A DNA stretch of 64,000 nt from the NCBI GenBank assembly GCA_905221615.1, contig CAJNDT010006134.1, positions 1-64,000 of the forward strand, given 5' to 3'. This document shows positions 53,601 through 60,615 of the stretch, piece by piece. Origin of the DNA: Symbiodinium sp. CCMP2592. Its lineage: Eukaryota; Sar; Dinophyceae; Suessiales; Symbiodiniaceae. Within the stretch, counting starts at the first letter, position 1. Each line of letters opens with the position of its first letter. Under the pieces are notes generated by a model, which saw only the letters and a program-made list of their open reading frames with translations, did no database searches and was not told the DNA's origin. The position numbers and the translations under genes are program-made.

Positions 53601-54823
53601 CCCTCATCCAGGTCCAAGGCGGCAGAGATGGGCTGGATCTCCCAGGATGGCAAGGAGGTGTATGCGGTCAAGTGGGACATGGACCAACAGAAGCACGTCA
53701 AGGATGCTACAGTGGGCGGCCTCAGTCCCCAAGAGATCGAGGAGGCCCTGACCGAACTGATCATCCTGGCTCCGGAGGTGCTCGTGGTTCAGAGGTTCCA
53801 TGCTACGAGACAGCTGGCCGAGGAGTACCAGTCACCGGTGATCGGGATGTTCCTGGAGGTGGGACTTCGAACAACGGCGGCCCAGACTACATGGAGACGC
53901 CTACATATGCTTGCCAGATCCGCGACCTGGGCGGCAGGGGGCTGCTTCCTTCGACACGAGCGCATGCAGATGAGTGCACTCGCGAAGAGGCTCGCGAACT
54001 TGATGGAGTGAGGGCCTGGGCAGCGCGCCTAGGGAACCGGCATAACTCCTGTTATGCCAATGCCTTGCTCTTGAGTTTGATCCATCTTGATTGCTGCCTG
54101 CCGGGTCGATCCTTTTTCCGAGGGACTCTTGAGAAGCTTGTGCGTGATGTGTGCAGAGGGGAGTTGTTTTACCTGTGGGACGACCCTCGATGGATCAACC
54201 TCACTGAGCGGTGGGGACAACCACATCAACAACATGATGTGACGGAGTTTCTGCTACATGTAGCACAGTGGCCACAGATCGAGATGTGTCAACTCATGCT
54301 TCATTGGCAGGCTCGTGATCCGAGGGATGGTGAGTACCATGGACAGATCCTCGACCTGGGCCTATCGGCCCCGCTAGGCCTCGTGCCACCCTGCGACAGG
54401 GAGGCTGATGGCACATCGAGCTTCCGGGTTCAAGACCTGATCGACTGCTGGCACCGCCAGGATAGTGTACATGCTGCGGTGTATGAGCCTTCGGCAGTCA
54501 TTTTGCAGGTGGGACGTTTTCACTTCGACACCACGAGCTCCAGGGCTACCAAGCGTAGGTACTGGGTGAATCTTGATCGTTCTATCCGTTTTCCGGTGTT
54601 TGAGAATGGAGTCCGGTGCCGATGGATTCAATTTCGACTCATTTCAGCAGTGATACATCTGGGCGAAGCTCCAACCCACGGTCACTATCAATCTTTATTG
54701 TACAACTATACTGATGCTACTTTTCGGCTTACGGATGATGGTGTCTCCTCTGTTCCTGTTCTGAGTGGTGTTGCGGATTCTTATGGTTCGGATAGCTATC
54801 TTCTGATTTATCAACACGAGTGA
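47699..54823 (+). CDS. LINE polyprotein: endonuclease, reverse transcriptase, zinc fingers, USP-like protease
   Basis: The frame is open from 46778, but the first ~300 codons are microsatellite and unremarkable. MAAHADVDSEDLD at 47699 is a conservative start (about 2374 aa). Endonuclease from about residue 510: RIVSWNSGG, LQETMW, GDFN (about 672), SQIDFVL and CRHLPI. Reverse transcriptase from about 985 to 1380: LIPKAGKPMKTPAHLRPISL, SLDLTGAYDHV, LRQGCSLSP, YADD at 51464-51475 (about 1256). Four Cys2His2-type fingers follow (FQCEHCGQSF, PKCKHCLHAF, YCVECNHWS, PCQYCGQTF). C terminus: GNRHNSCYANALLLSL with presumed catalytic Cys at 54050-54052, then GHYQSLLYN with His at 54683-54685 and DSYLLIYQ, the Cys and His boxes of peptidase family C19. 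Codons 52935-54011 look unnatural in this frame, where another ORF overlaps. Confidence 0.8.
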   Translation: MAAHADVDSEDLDADESSQGGPAPTTPGGTPLPPGPPPPQPVQARKHLSQRLSSLIADFLSHEGVEVDRVLTYIPPNYKDLRSWRVAMDYMGQQEAANHPNTLYVDDSAPEDAGDADDGFEGHSESIEEEPLDGGTRRAGTTTSTASGSRPSATVTHAINSAPWHGTGGDTAAPRPKTNRKSVPQLLVTALPGLGARAPNRLCYLGDDVTTDRTRSSQGCAWIGGGLEPKADGSLLALPFVAVTVIALLWLQKERGPIENTSVIMPALHSPIQSCLSACSLSSLALLARYRMCWCLTLWWVASVRRAVRHLRRNMRGTAVTRLSLERLDSDPTSPDLGHRQSRTNALPSQPHRPLQPRDHSDALRNRSCLGPKSQGCSSMLRALFWWLFVFHFIFSRIPLTTAADARVEPTEHHRGSEASQHVIYDHGRAKQMSASRQLPGHNTCGPPVFRKRALLRAITRVNANASQSTWYRGRYIHVDRLRGGGALRPTPKATRASETSSPGSSKDRLRIVSWNSGGLTSTRYKEVLAWLQQSHEAGCTYDVCILQETMWPQDSEFIAKLDGPNHLQWHAVHSAGKSHEGILCLVRTGVVPAENIRYNVLEPGRLVHVRLLLCAPCDILCTYQWSWNPGKVELQGTNRVEEMLRQRRRIWQAMDKWLSSIPRRSTCIVVGDFNCSLVPERPVCGEGVPTSGGGHPDQESFQEIARTHGCCALNTWRTKGPHARTYLPPNATAQHGSQIDFVLFRGQGADQTARNAGPLQAEFVPHTGCRHLPIQAVIPAPRRPTTRPAQQRVAPRLAQSALRQADFQYHLQGELDGVLHSTLPENLADGDVNQWLLAGWNATTRALRREGPATPTQTPGDTLTLQVKKLWSLRTRAFEVGRQLGQWQRNGPSARQVFQAWLVTTQLQAHNRTLRKECRRKKIEKVAEVVRADNIYQAAKRFAPRTPKRRIQLRKEDGSLQTHEAEFRQIVCHFEDLYSGETGPAPALPEALNITLEEIQFALSRLQPGKAMPSDSAPAVLWKWYGHTLAPVLHQQFQKHLGKGACSLPEAWTLSELVLIPKAGKPMKTPAHLRPISLLPPQAKLLATVLAQRIQEPMKLYLTKLPQYAYVEGRTIHQAVERVISHCAEVRCLVQGNTHTIHNKRQGRESLSLYGGIHLSLDLTGAYDHVQWPLLRQALEAANIPEVHIQTILLIHSTARLQVRHCGMEQNVQLKRGLRQGCSLSPSLWAVFSGWLLQRMHDPQLLDVHRTNTSYADDQHFGWTIRNGKDLEGAYAAMRHILACLLQAGLKVSQEKTVIVLELQGAYATKALARYTVDRPQGKYFRFDIAGNNMYIKIVPKHVYLGVVISFRKFEVESFKHRLTLARSTFSRLGVILRNKNVPSRLRLILWRGCVWPALFYGLDSTGLPQKELTTLLTQLIKQARAITNSHSMFTKERNEDFVRRLGLPDPVKRLQNALRQREALDCSLSPELAPGPAQLQWRHIVRGHLFEGVGCWSHPTGTPHDRECSARLVEVEQVIHETFQCEHCGQSFSTQAALRRHVYKQHLSEEEQQQRDTQVKESIKGAEMAHALDGMPKCKHCLHAFCTWHAFFYHVNSRSCPGLRSLHDKPEVGKEALETLTDALIAAPEVLEKAKDCTWQDLAALHVVRHKLNYCVECNHWSTSPQYVRRHMAAMHPECTKLVQTCIEDIKASKLSLQNPCQYCGQTFKRKDAHLRACIGVFNGVYLHRRLARGRALTLSGALTTTRASLAGHVRQPAGQGRVRDPSGTEGGDAGPQPAPLNDTSNTTGHGEQHGLEPRPSPSTGIGAVGGLGEAPKVVPTGPKRPKGKPRRQRSEPAPTGPTLRQLWARSSTGTTDQEASAADGRASRPDPPRDAGVPQHPGHHEDARPPPGDPTDDHEAGHRVHGVCANECPRQSGTVAVPHRATMEHHEAGGSYSPAIAHASCPLPAPPRDHQGQVLGHDELTLIQVQGGRDGLDLPGWQGGVCGQVGHGPTEARQGCYSGRPQSPRDRGGPDRTDHPGSGGARGSEVPCYETAGRGVPVTGDRDVPGGGTSNNGGPDYMETPTYACQIRDLGGRGLLPSTRAHADECTREEARELDGVRAWAARLGNRHNSCYANALLLSLIHLDCCLPGRSFFRGTLEKLVRDVCRGELFYLWDDPRWINLTERWGQPHQQHDVTEFLLHVAQWPQIEMCQLMLHWQARDPRDGEYHGQILDLGLSAPLGLVPPCDREADGTSSFRVQDLIDCWHRQDSVHAAVYEPSAVILQVGRFHFDTTSSRATKRRYWVNLDRSIRFPVFENGVRCRWIQFRLISAVIHLGEAPTHGHYQSLLYNYTDATFRLTDDGVSSVPVLSGVADSYGSDSYLLIYQHE
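52962..54011 (+). CDS. Overlapping +1-frame ORF inside the LINE (about 349 aa)
   Basis: Open from 52935; first ATG at 52962 (MFDSLLDRAELGTPQELREA); stop TGA at 54009-54011, just before the protease domain in the main frame. The translation has normal helical composition (LGIMKTLVLRQETQQTIMRQ, VVLYQHLLETIKDKFLAMM, EIEEALTELIILAPEVLVV), while the main frame here is Gly/Pro/Asp-rich and featureless. A basic Lys/Arg/Gln-rich start (KGNRGGKGQNPRRQ) would suit nucleic-acid binding. It may be reached by +1 frameshifting from the RT frame or by internal initiation, with return or re-initiation for the protease. Confidence 0.65.
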   Translation: MFDSLLDRAELGTPQELREATQDLSLLRSMIHQTQPGMASNMDWSRDLHRARESELWEDSERPPKWSRPDQKGQKGNRGGKGQNPRRQAPHFGNSGRDHQPGPPTRKPQQQTDERAAPTRQEMQEFRNILGIMKTLVLRQETQQTIMRQDTGFMVFVQTNAPGNLAQSLYRIGQQWNTMKREDPTALQSPMRVVLYQHLLETIKDKFLAMMNSPSSRSKAAEMGWISQDGKEVYAVKWDMDQQKHVKDATVGGLSPQEIEEALTELIILAPEVLVVQRFHATRQLAEEYQSPVIGMFLEVGLRTTAAQTTWRRLHMLARSATWAAGGCFLRHERMQMSALAKRLANLME

Positions 54824-54982
54824 CCGGCCCTGCTGAAGGGTATGCGTACCGAGGGCAGGGTTGCTGCCTGCAGGTTTTCTGAGGGGAGGATGTGAGCTCA
54901 CAGCTGAAAGCCGGGCCGCTCAGGCCTGTCCTCCGATTGCGGTAGCAAAGACTGGACTCTTTGCAACGCGGAAAGTGCGAAA

Positions 54983-55015
54983 GTGCATGTATGTATGTAT
55001 GCATTATATGCATAC
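54983..55015. repeat. (ATGT)n tail at LINE 3' end
   Basis: GTGCATGTATGTATGTATGC followed by ATTATATGCATACACTTATTATG. Mirrors the repeat block at the 5' side. Confidence 0.7.
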
Positions 55016-55254
55016 ACTTATTATGAGGCATACTGCTTTCGAACATTAAACTACATCATCTATTAATAGCACTCTGTCTTCAAATATGTGTTCATCTAAT
55101 GATCATGTGCATAAATGCTTGTGTCGTCCAGTGGAACCTATTGCATGTGGTATTGAAACGGACATGACAATCAACTTCTAGTACCTGTTCGTACTATCCA
55201 ACACATATAGTTGCTTGCAGCTTGTTGGATCAAAGATATTTAAAGTTAAGCACC
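55016..55254. other. Intergenic, AT-rich
   Basis: No gene. Probable 5' flank of the next gene. Confidence 0.4.
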
Positions 55255-56136
55255 ATGGCACCGAAACCGAAGGCCAAACCGGCAGCAGCGGGGAGGATCG
55301 GCCGGGTGAGGACTCCGAAGCGACGGCCTCGTAGAGTGCCGCCAACCGGTGTGAATGGCATTGGTGAAGAAGGCGGTGGGGCGGAAGGCAGAGTGCCAGG
55401 GCCACCCAGGGGTCCGCCGCCGCCAACACCTGTGAATCAGCCACCTTTCCCAAGACCTCCCGCCCCTGCGCGACATGAGTTTGAGATTGCCCAAGCTGTG
55501 GCAGAAGCGTTGGACATTATGGAGACCCCGATCATGATCAACTTCGAGCCGGATGTGGTTACTGTTAGGGAGGGCCGCATTGTTCTGGTCACCCTTGAGA
55601 ACTTGACCCCTGAAGAGATGCAACGTCGGCAGTTGGCACGGCGAATTTGTGCCATGTGTTTCAATGCTCCAGACAACCCGCCGCCACCAATAGTGCCGCC
55701 AAGGCCGATGCTTGAAAATGGCTATCCTCGCCCTAACAATAACGCCAACAGTGGAGCTGCTGAAGGCAGAGTGCCAGAAGGCAGAGTGCCGGAAGGCAGA
55801 GTGCCAGATGAGTTCGAAGGTGGAGTTCGTGATCAAATTTTTTTTCGTTTGGAATCTCGCCCGGATGCCTGGTTGACTGGGCCAGCTCGTGCCGAAGGTG
55901 AGATTCACGCCTCAGACTCAGATGTGATTGAGGAAGGTGTTCGAGATGTTCGTCTTGGTGAGCTTGGAGGGCGGGGTCGTTTGGGGATTGATTATGGGCA
56001 CATCTCAGAAGAAGACCCGGGCTGGAGTCAGCGCGGCTCAGCGGATGATGGAGCCCCCTCAGATGTGATGGAGGAAGGTGAGGAGTCCGACTCTGAGGCT
56101 TCTTCCACTAATGCTGTTTGTCAGATGGAAGACTGA
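55255..56136 (+). CDS. Hypothetical protein with tandem EGRVP peptides (about 293 aa)
   Basis: ATG in an ACCATGG context at 55255 (MAPKPKAKPAAAGRIGR, basic). Pro-rich linker, then a compact domain (FEIAQAVAEALDIMETPIMINF ... VTVREGRIVLVTLENLTPEEMQRRQLARRICAMCF). An Asn/Pro linker follows, with three consecutive EGRVP from micro-hairpins at 55765, 55780 and 55795 (15-bp period); another lies at 55387. The acidic, Ser-rich C terminus ends VCQMED-TGA. Function unknown. Confidence 0.6.
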   Translation: MAPKPKAKPAAAGRIGRVRTPKRRPRRVPPTGVNGIGEEGGGAEGRVPGPPRGPPPPTPVNQPPFPRPPAPARHEFEIAQAVAEALDIMETPIMINFEPDVVTVREGRIVLVTLENLTPEEMQRRQLARRICAMCFNAPDNPPPPIVPPRPMLENGYPRPNNNANSGAAEGRVPEGRVPEGRVPDEFEGGVRDQIFFRLESRPDAWLTGPARAEGEIHASDSDVIEEGVRDVRLGELGGRGRLGIDYGHISEEDPGWSQRGSADDGAPSDVMEEGEESDSEASSTNAVCQMED

Positions 56137-56522
56137 TTATTTAGCTCACCAGCAAAGACTGCATAGAAGGCAGAGTGCCAATGCAGAATCTGCCTGACAA
56201 GTGGCTGCCACCTCGGTGGTCTCGCAATCGTCGAGTGATATGGATGGACTGCTGTGTGCGGTACCAGAAAAACGAGAATCGAGTGAGGGTCTGCCAGTGC
56301 TGTATTTGATTGCTTGAGCATGAAGTCATGGTCTGCAACAACTATGCCATGTGTGAATTTCAACAAGTGATGTCATCATGTCTGTCTCATCCTTGTGTTG
56401 TGATGGATCAATCGACTCACAAGTGTGTCAACTGCTGCATGCGCTGGTTCACAATTATGTGGTTAACTCGAACACTCTTGAGGTTAAGGTGTTTTGCACT
56501 TTCCTGGGTAAGACAGAGTGCC
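56137..56522. other. Intergenic or 5' UTR with motif and motif variant
   Basis: Exact micro-hairpin at 56169. A one-base variant GACAGAGTGCC at 56512-56522 abuts the ATG of the next gene. The open frame upstream of that ATG looks non-coding. Confidence 0.4.
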
Positions 56523-57596
56523 ATGGACAATGCAATTTCGAGTGCCATGTCTGCAGCAGCAGATGACCCGACTGAAACAAAAAGAAGACTGTTAGCAGAC
56601 ATTCGGCGGCAGTTTGATGCAAACATCGCACTGGAGAAGAGATTCTTGGCCATTTCGAGAGGACAGGATGTTCTGCGCCTTTGCGAAGCTGACCCGTCGC
56701 TTCTGGAGTTCCATAATGAAGGTCCTTATGAAGTTCTGCCTGAGTGCAACTATGATGTGATTCTTGAAGCCAGTGGGTCTTCCTGGATGATATCAATCTG
56801 GCAACAGATGTTATCAGAAACTTTTCCCATCATGACTCTGTGGCCATGGAAGAAACAGATGAGATTCCTCATCAACTTTTGTCATTGGAAGCGGAACATA
56901 AGGCAGAGTGCCAGGTTCCACTTCCTGGAGATCTTTGCAGGGCAGGGCAACCTCAGTCGGGAGATGCTCCGTGCTGGCTGGCAGGGGCTAGCCTTGGACA
57001 TCAGGTACGGCACAGATCATGATATTCTTTCTGTGAGAGGACGTCGCCTGGCTGTCAATGCTGTGTGTCAAACACACAAACACGGCCTGTTGTGGTTTGG
57101 AACTCCATGCTCTTCCTTCGTCCAACTCTGTAAATACAGTACTGGAAGGTCCATTGCCAATGACTGGATGGGAGAACCTGAGCGATCGCTGGCATGCCAA
57201 GAAGGCAAGCGTTTCATGTATGTGACGCTGCTGTTGACTTTGCTCGCGGCTTTGAATGACAACCGGTTTGTGATCGAGCAGCCTTGCTCCAGCATGCTGT
57301 TCGACATTCCACTCGTCGATCGTGTCATGGGAATGATCCAGGCTATGAAGGTCAAAACCTATGGTGGTGCCTTCGGCCAGACCATCCTGAAACCGCTTCA
57401 ACTGTGGAGCAACTGTCAGCACATCAATGGTATGCGGCGCAGCTATCCTTCCCATGTCAGAGGAAGTGCTGGTTGCGTTGATCGAGATGGTGAGAAGTTC
57501 ACCGGTCGTCCTGAAGATCTTCAGGTGTCAGAGGAGTACACCCGGGAGTTCGGCAAGGCTGTGGCCTTTCATATGATGAGTGATGTCCCAACATGA
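56523..57596 (+). CDS. SAM-dependent methyltransferase-like protein (C5-MTase-like)
   Basis: Start chosen at MDNAISSAMSAAADD (GCCATGG context). FLEIFAGQGNLSREMLRAGW from residue 134 matches a SAM-binding motif I. FGTPCSSFVQL has Pro-Cys at about 195-196 in the motif IV position. FVIEQPCSSMLF at about 250 stands where ENV-type motif VI is expected. The C terminus has YPSHVRGSAGCVDRDGEKFTGRPEDL. This suits a divergent C5-methyltransferase-like or related Rossmann enzyme; substrate not predictable. The micro-hairpin at 56902 encodes IRQSAR directly before motif I, at the domain boundary. The stop is followed within 13 bases by two further micro-hairpins (57609, 57625). Confidence 0.6.
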   Translation: MDNAISSAMSAAADDPTETKRRLLADIRRQFDANIALEKRFLAISRGQDVLRLCEADPSLLEFHNEGPYEVLPECNYDVILEASGSSWMISIWQQMLSETFPIMTLWPWKKQMRFLINFCHWKRNIRQSARFHFLEIFAGQGNLSREMLRAGWQGLALDIRYGTDHDILSVRGRRLAVNAVCQTHKHGLLWFGTPCSSFVQLCKYSTGRSIANDWMGEPERSLACQEGKRFMYVTLLLTLLAALNDNRFVIEQPCSSMLFDIPLVDRVMGMIQAMKVKTYGGAFGQTILKPLQLWSNCQHINGMRRSYPSHVRGSAGCVDRDGEKFTGRPEDLQVSEEYTREFGKAVAFHMMSDVPT

Positions 57597-58152
57597 ATTG
57601 TAGCTGAAGGCAGAGTGCCAATAAGGCAGAGTGCCATAATTCTCTAGAGTTAAATGAGCTTGCTTCATTTTTCGACATTCTGTCTTGTTGGTATTCTGCT
57701 TTCCAATGTTGGGACTGGGTTGAGCCCTGGACCCCGTCCGTTCCCTCCACGAGGTGCCGAGGAAAATCATCGCCGCCTCGTGGAAGGATCTGAGTGATCC
57801 GAGCTGGTGCAGCTGTGCAATGAAAATGTAGAGAGCTTCAGTCACTCCGTGATCAGATGTGTTTGTCGGTATTGTCTCAGTTCGTATGCTGCTGTCGTGC
57901 AGGTGGCAATGACCTGGCTGGTGTCTCGAACTCCAGTTGCAGGCATCGGTGGCCTGTGTTAATCATTCCATGTGGTTGTCAGTTCAGTGCCATCTGCGAT
58001 AGTTTCCTGTCTCAAGTTCGAGTGACATGATGTGGCTGCTGACATGTCATCGTGAGTCTTTGGGTTGATTTCTTAAGAATTCAATGTGTTGTGAACTGGG
58101 GCTTGTGACACAAGTGCAGGTGTGTGTCAGTATTTAGTAAGATTCAAGTACA
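57597..58152. other. Intergenic with two micro-hairpins at its start
   Basis: Motifs at 57609 and 57625. No other recognisable feature. Confidence 0.5.
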
Positions 58153-59205
58153 GTGTTGCTTTGGAGGATTTCGGTGATGCTTCTGAAACTGTGGGTCATG
58201 CTATTGCTCCTTGATGGGCAATTGCTTAACTTGGAAAATGATGCAAAACTGCCAGCGAGAGCAGCTTGGCTCTCACAGGGCGAACTGTGGTGGCGTCTGG
58301 ACTTGTTTTTCGATGAGAGCAACAGGAACGGCTCAGAACGTCGACAGTACCACAAAGGGTACAACTTCTTCAGTGATCTTCTCAGGAAGACCCCCTTGGC
58401 TGCGAACTGGGGGTCACATGTGCAAAGTCAAAAAGGCAGAGTGCCAAACCCTGATGCTGTGCAGGAGGATGTGGCATCTTCCACAGCCTTGGCCCTATTC
58501 ATGTTGCAAGCATCCTTCGACACAAGGACAGACGCCCACAGGGAATGGTACAAGAGCAAACTGAAGGATGCTATGGTACGTGTGTGTGAAACTATCATTG
58601 ATGAGCCTCTGGTCATGCAGTTGGATGAAGGCAGAGAGTCATGGTTTCTTCAACCAACTGGGTTGGTTTCAGGCTTTGCCGCTTGGATGATGAGTTGGCT
58701 GCCAGGCAACACGTCCCGATCTTTGCGTGAGCTTTGGGAATCTATGTTCAATGCAAGGACGCTGTCTTCATCTCTCCGAGATGAATCTGAAGGCAGAGTG
58801 CCACGAGATTGGGAGGAGGTTGAAACTAGCATCTACGACATCATCGCCTTTGCAACCATGGCAAAAAAACACAGAGCGCTTCAACCGTCGGGGCAGGCTC
58901 ATTGATTTGCCAAGACAGTCGTGAATGCCTTCATGCACATACATGAGTGTCTGTCCGAGACATTGTCAGCCGGCCTCCAGGTGTATGTCATTGGGCACTA
59001 CGTGAGTGTACATGATGCTGGTGTGCCTGTGACGTCTCGCAGGGCACTTCTGGGCAAGCGTGTTCCATTGAAAAAGACTGTGGACATCAAAAGCATCTGG
59101 AACTTGCTAGAGGGCGCTGCAAAAAGTGGGACCTCTTTGCGACAAGCCCTCATTCTCAAGAACCAGGACGAACGCAGCGACCTGCATGGTTCCTTGGTGA
59201 TTTGA
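58153..59205 (+). CDS. Hypothetical protein interrupted by one in-frame TGA
   Basis: Frame 1 is open from 58153 to TGA at 58903-58905, then continues from 58906 to 59205 in the same frame (FAKTVVNAFMHIHECLSETL). Internal parts look natural (AAWLSQGELWWRLDLFFDES, HREWYKSKLKDAMVRVCETIIDE). The first ~20 residues are very hydrophobic and could be a signal segment or an out-of-frame artefact. Micro-hairpins at 58435 and 58792 encode KGRVP and EGRVP. The TGA may mark a short intron, a real end, or decay. It could be the 5' part of the gene at 62384. Confidence 0.45.
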
Positions 59206-59900
59206 TATGGAGTAGAATGTTGTTTTGTTAACCAGTTGTTTAAGATTAGTGACTTCTTTGTCACACATTCATTTGATGCCACGTACCCGCGCCACAGTCG
59301 AACTAAATTCGACTACCGCTCTTGCCATGGCCGACCCGACGTTCGGCTCTTGCGCCAAGCTGTTGGCCAAGTCCAGCAGAAGGTAATGTCGGGGGCAGAA
59401 GTATCCGCGGCGAACTCTGGGATGGCACCACGACGACCACGACGTGCTGCTTCTTTGCGAGCAGAGGGCGACATAAGCATAGCGCGGGCAAATGCTTGCA
59501 GCTGCTAGTGGTCGTTGAGAGCCTTCGCCTGATATCCCCATGGCAGAGCGGGGTGACCCCATATCTCGGCCGAATGGGGGTGGCCTAAGTCTACGGTCCG
59601 CATGACTGTCAGAGCACGTTCGTCTTTGCAAAGACGCCGGGGAGGCCGTTACAGAAAGGGATGCTTAAGTCAGGTTGTGCATTTAATATTTATGAAAGGC
59701 AGAGTGCCAGTAAAACTTCTAAGGGTTCAGGGTTTAGTGGTTTGCTGCGCTTGCTGTTGATCAGAAAATCCTTGTCGATTCGCTTGCCGGCATGTGGAGG
59801 CATGTGTGTGGCCGCTACCCAGGACTCGCTGTGTCTCGCACAGGGCTCTGAGGGAAGAACGTAGTGCAGGGCAACTTATAGTCGCACACCATTAGCCGGG
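59206..59900. other. Non-coding DNA with duplicated segments
   Basis: 59218-59270 (GTTGTTTTGTTAACCAGTTG...) recurs at 61449-61500. A hairpin-capable GACCCCAT...CTCGGCCGA...ATGGGG lies at 59555-59580, and GGGAGGCCGTTACAG at about 59640 resembles the end of the structured repeat. Confidence 0.5.
59690..59795 (+). repeat. Paralogous segment with one micro-hairpin
   Basis: TATGAAA, one GGCAGAGTGCC (59698), AGTAAAACTTCTAAGGGTT and CCTTGTCGATTCGCTTGCC. Compare 60223-60340. Confidence 0.9.
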
Positions 59901-59924
59901 GTCACTTCCCTGAGGGTTCGCTAG

Positions 59925-60060
59925 TGCAGGGCAGCTTGTAGTTCACACCGTTAGCCGGGTGTGGCGGGCCGCTGTTTGGGATTTTCGGGCTCTTGAGGCC
60001 AACGGGGATCTGCTGACCAGATCCCTATGACAGCAGGACACATGGGCCTGCTGGGAGCCC
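59925..60060 (+). repeat. Structured repeat, copy C
   Basis: GTTAGCC upstream, GGCCAAC at 59997-60003. Hairpin 1 is GGGATCTG (60005-60012) with CAGATCCC (60018-60025), a perfect 8-bp stem. Linker ATGACA (60027-60032). Hairpin 2 is CAGCAGG (60031-60037) with CCTGCTG (60047-60053) and a shortened loop. Confidence 0.8.
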
Positions 60061-60222
60061 CCCATTTATGTCTCTGCACGCTCTGGCTAGCCAGTAGTCA
60101 GTGCGAGATGATGACCCACTCGGTGGCAGCAGGGGAGGCTCTTGAACTGTTGATCGACCGAGTGCGCAACATGGAAGGCCGAATCGAGTGAGTAGTCATT
60201 AAGTGTCAGGTTGTGATCAAAT

Positions 60223-60340
60223 TTATGAAAGGCAGAGTGCCAAAGGCAGAGTGCCAGTAAAACTTCTAAGGGTTTTTTAGTAGGGTTTAGTGGTTTGCTG
60301 TGCTTTCTTTTGATCATAAACGTCCTTGTCGATTCGCTTG
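60223..60340 (+). repeat. Paralogous segment with two tandem micro-hairpins
   Basis: Same flanks as 59690-59795 but with GGCAGAGTGCC at 60231 and 60245 (14-bp period). Confidence 0.9.
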
Positions 60341-60399
60341 CCCGACCTAAACCTGAGCAGCGGGCTGGCCGAGGGGGCCCTAGAGACCTGCCAGGTTCC

Positions 60400-60615
60400 A
60401 TCTTGTTGGCCGTGTTGGGGGCAGCGATCCATCCGGAGCTGAAAGCTTGGCCACTGACGCCTGCGTGGCCTCGTGGCGGCCACCCTTTGGGCCAACTCCC
60501 CTACAGCCCGAGGGGTATGACAGCAGGGCGATGCGCTAATGCGCCTGCTGGGGGTGGCTTAAATGGGGGGCGGGTGTGTCCTTCCCCCCCCGGTGAGATC
60601 CTAAAAGGGAGGCCG
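60400..60615 (+). repeat. Structured repeat, copy F
   Basis: GTTGGCC (60405-60411) with GGCCAAC (60490-60496). Hairpin 1 is CCCCT (60498-60502) with AGGGG (60511-60515). ATGACA (60517-60522). Hairpin 2 is CAGCAGG (60521-60527) with CCTGCTG (60544-60550), loop core ATGCGCTAAT. GGGAGGCCG follows near 60607. Confidence 0.8.

Larger units (their letters stand above)
46921..54985 (+). mobile_element. Non-LTR retrotransposon (LINE), about 8 kb
   Basis: Carries an apurinic-type endonuclease, a reverse transcriptase with YADD, C-terminal zinc fingers and a ubiquitin-protease-like domain in one frame. No LTRs. Both sides abut GCATGTATGTATG repeats, so boundaries are inferred from these. It contains no copy of GGCAGAGTGCC despite dense copies on both sides. 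Intact frames suggest a recent insertion. Clade not assignable by eye. Confidence 0.85.
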
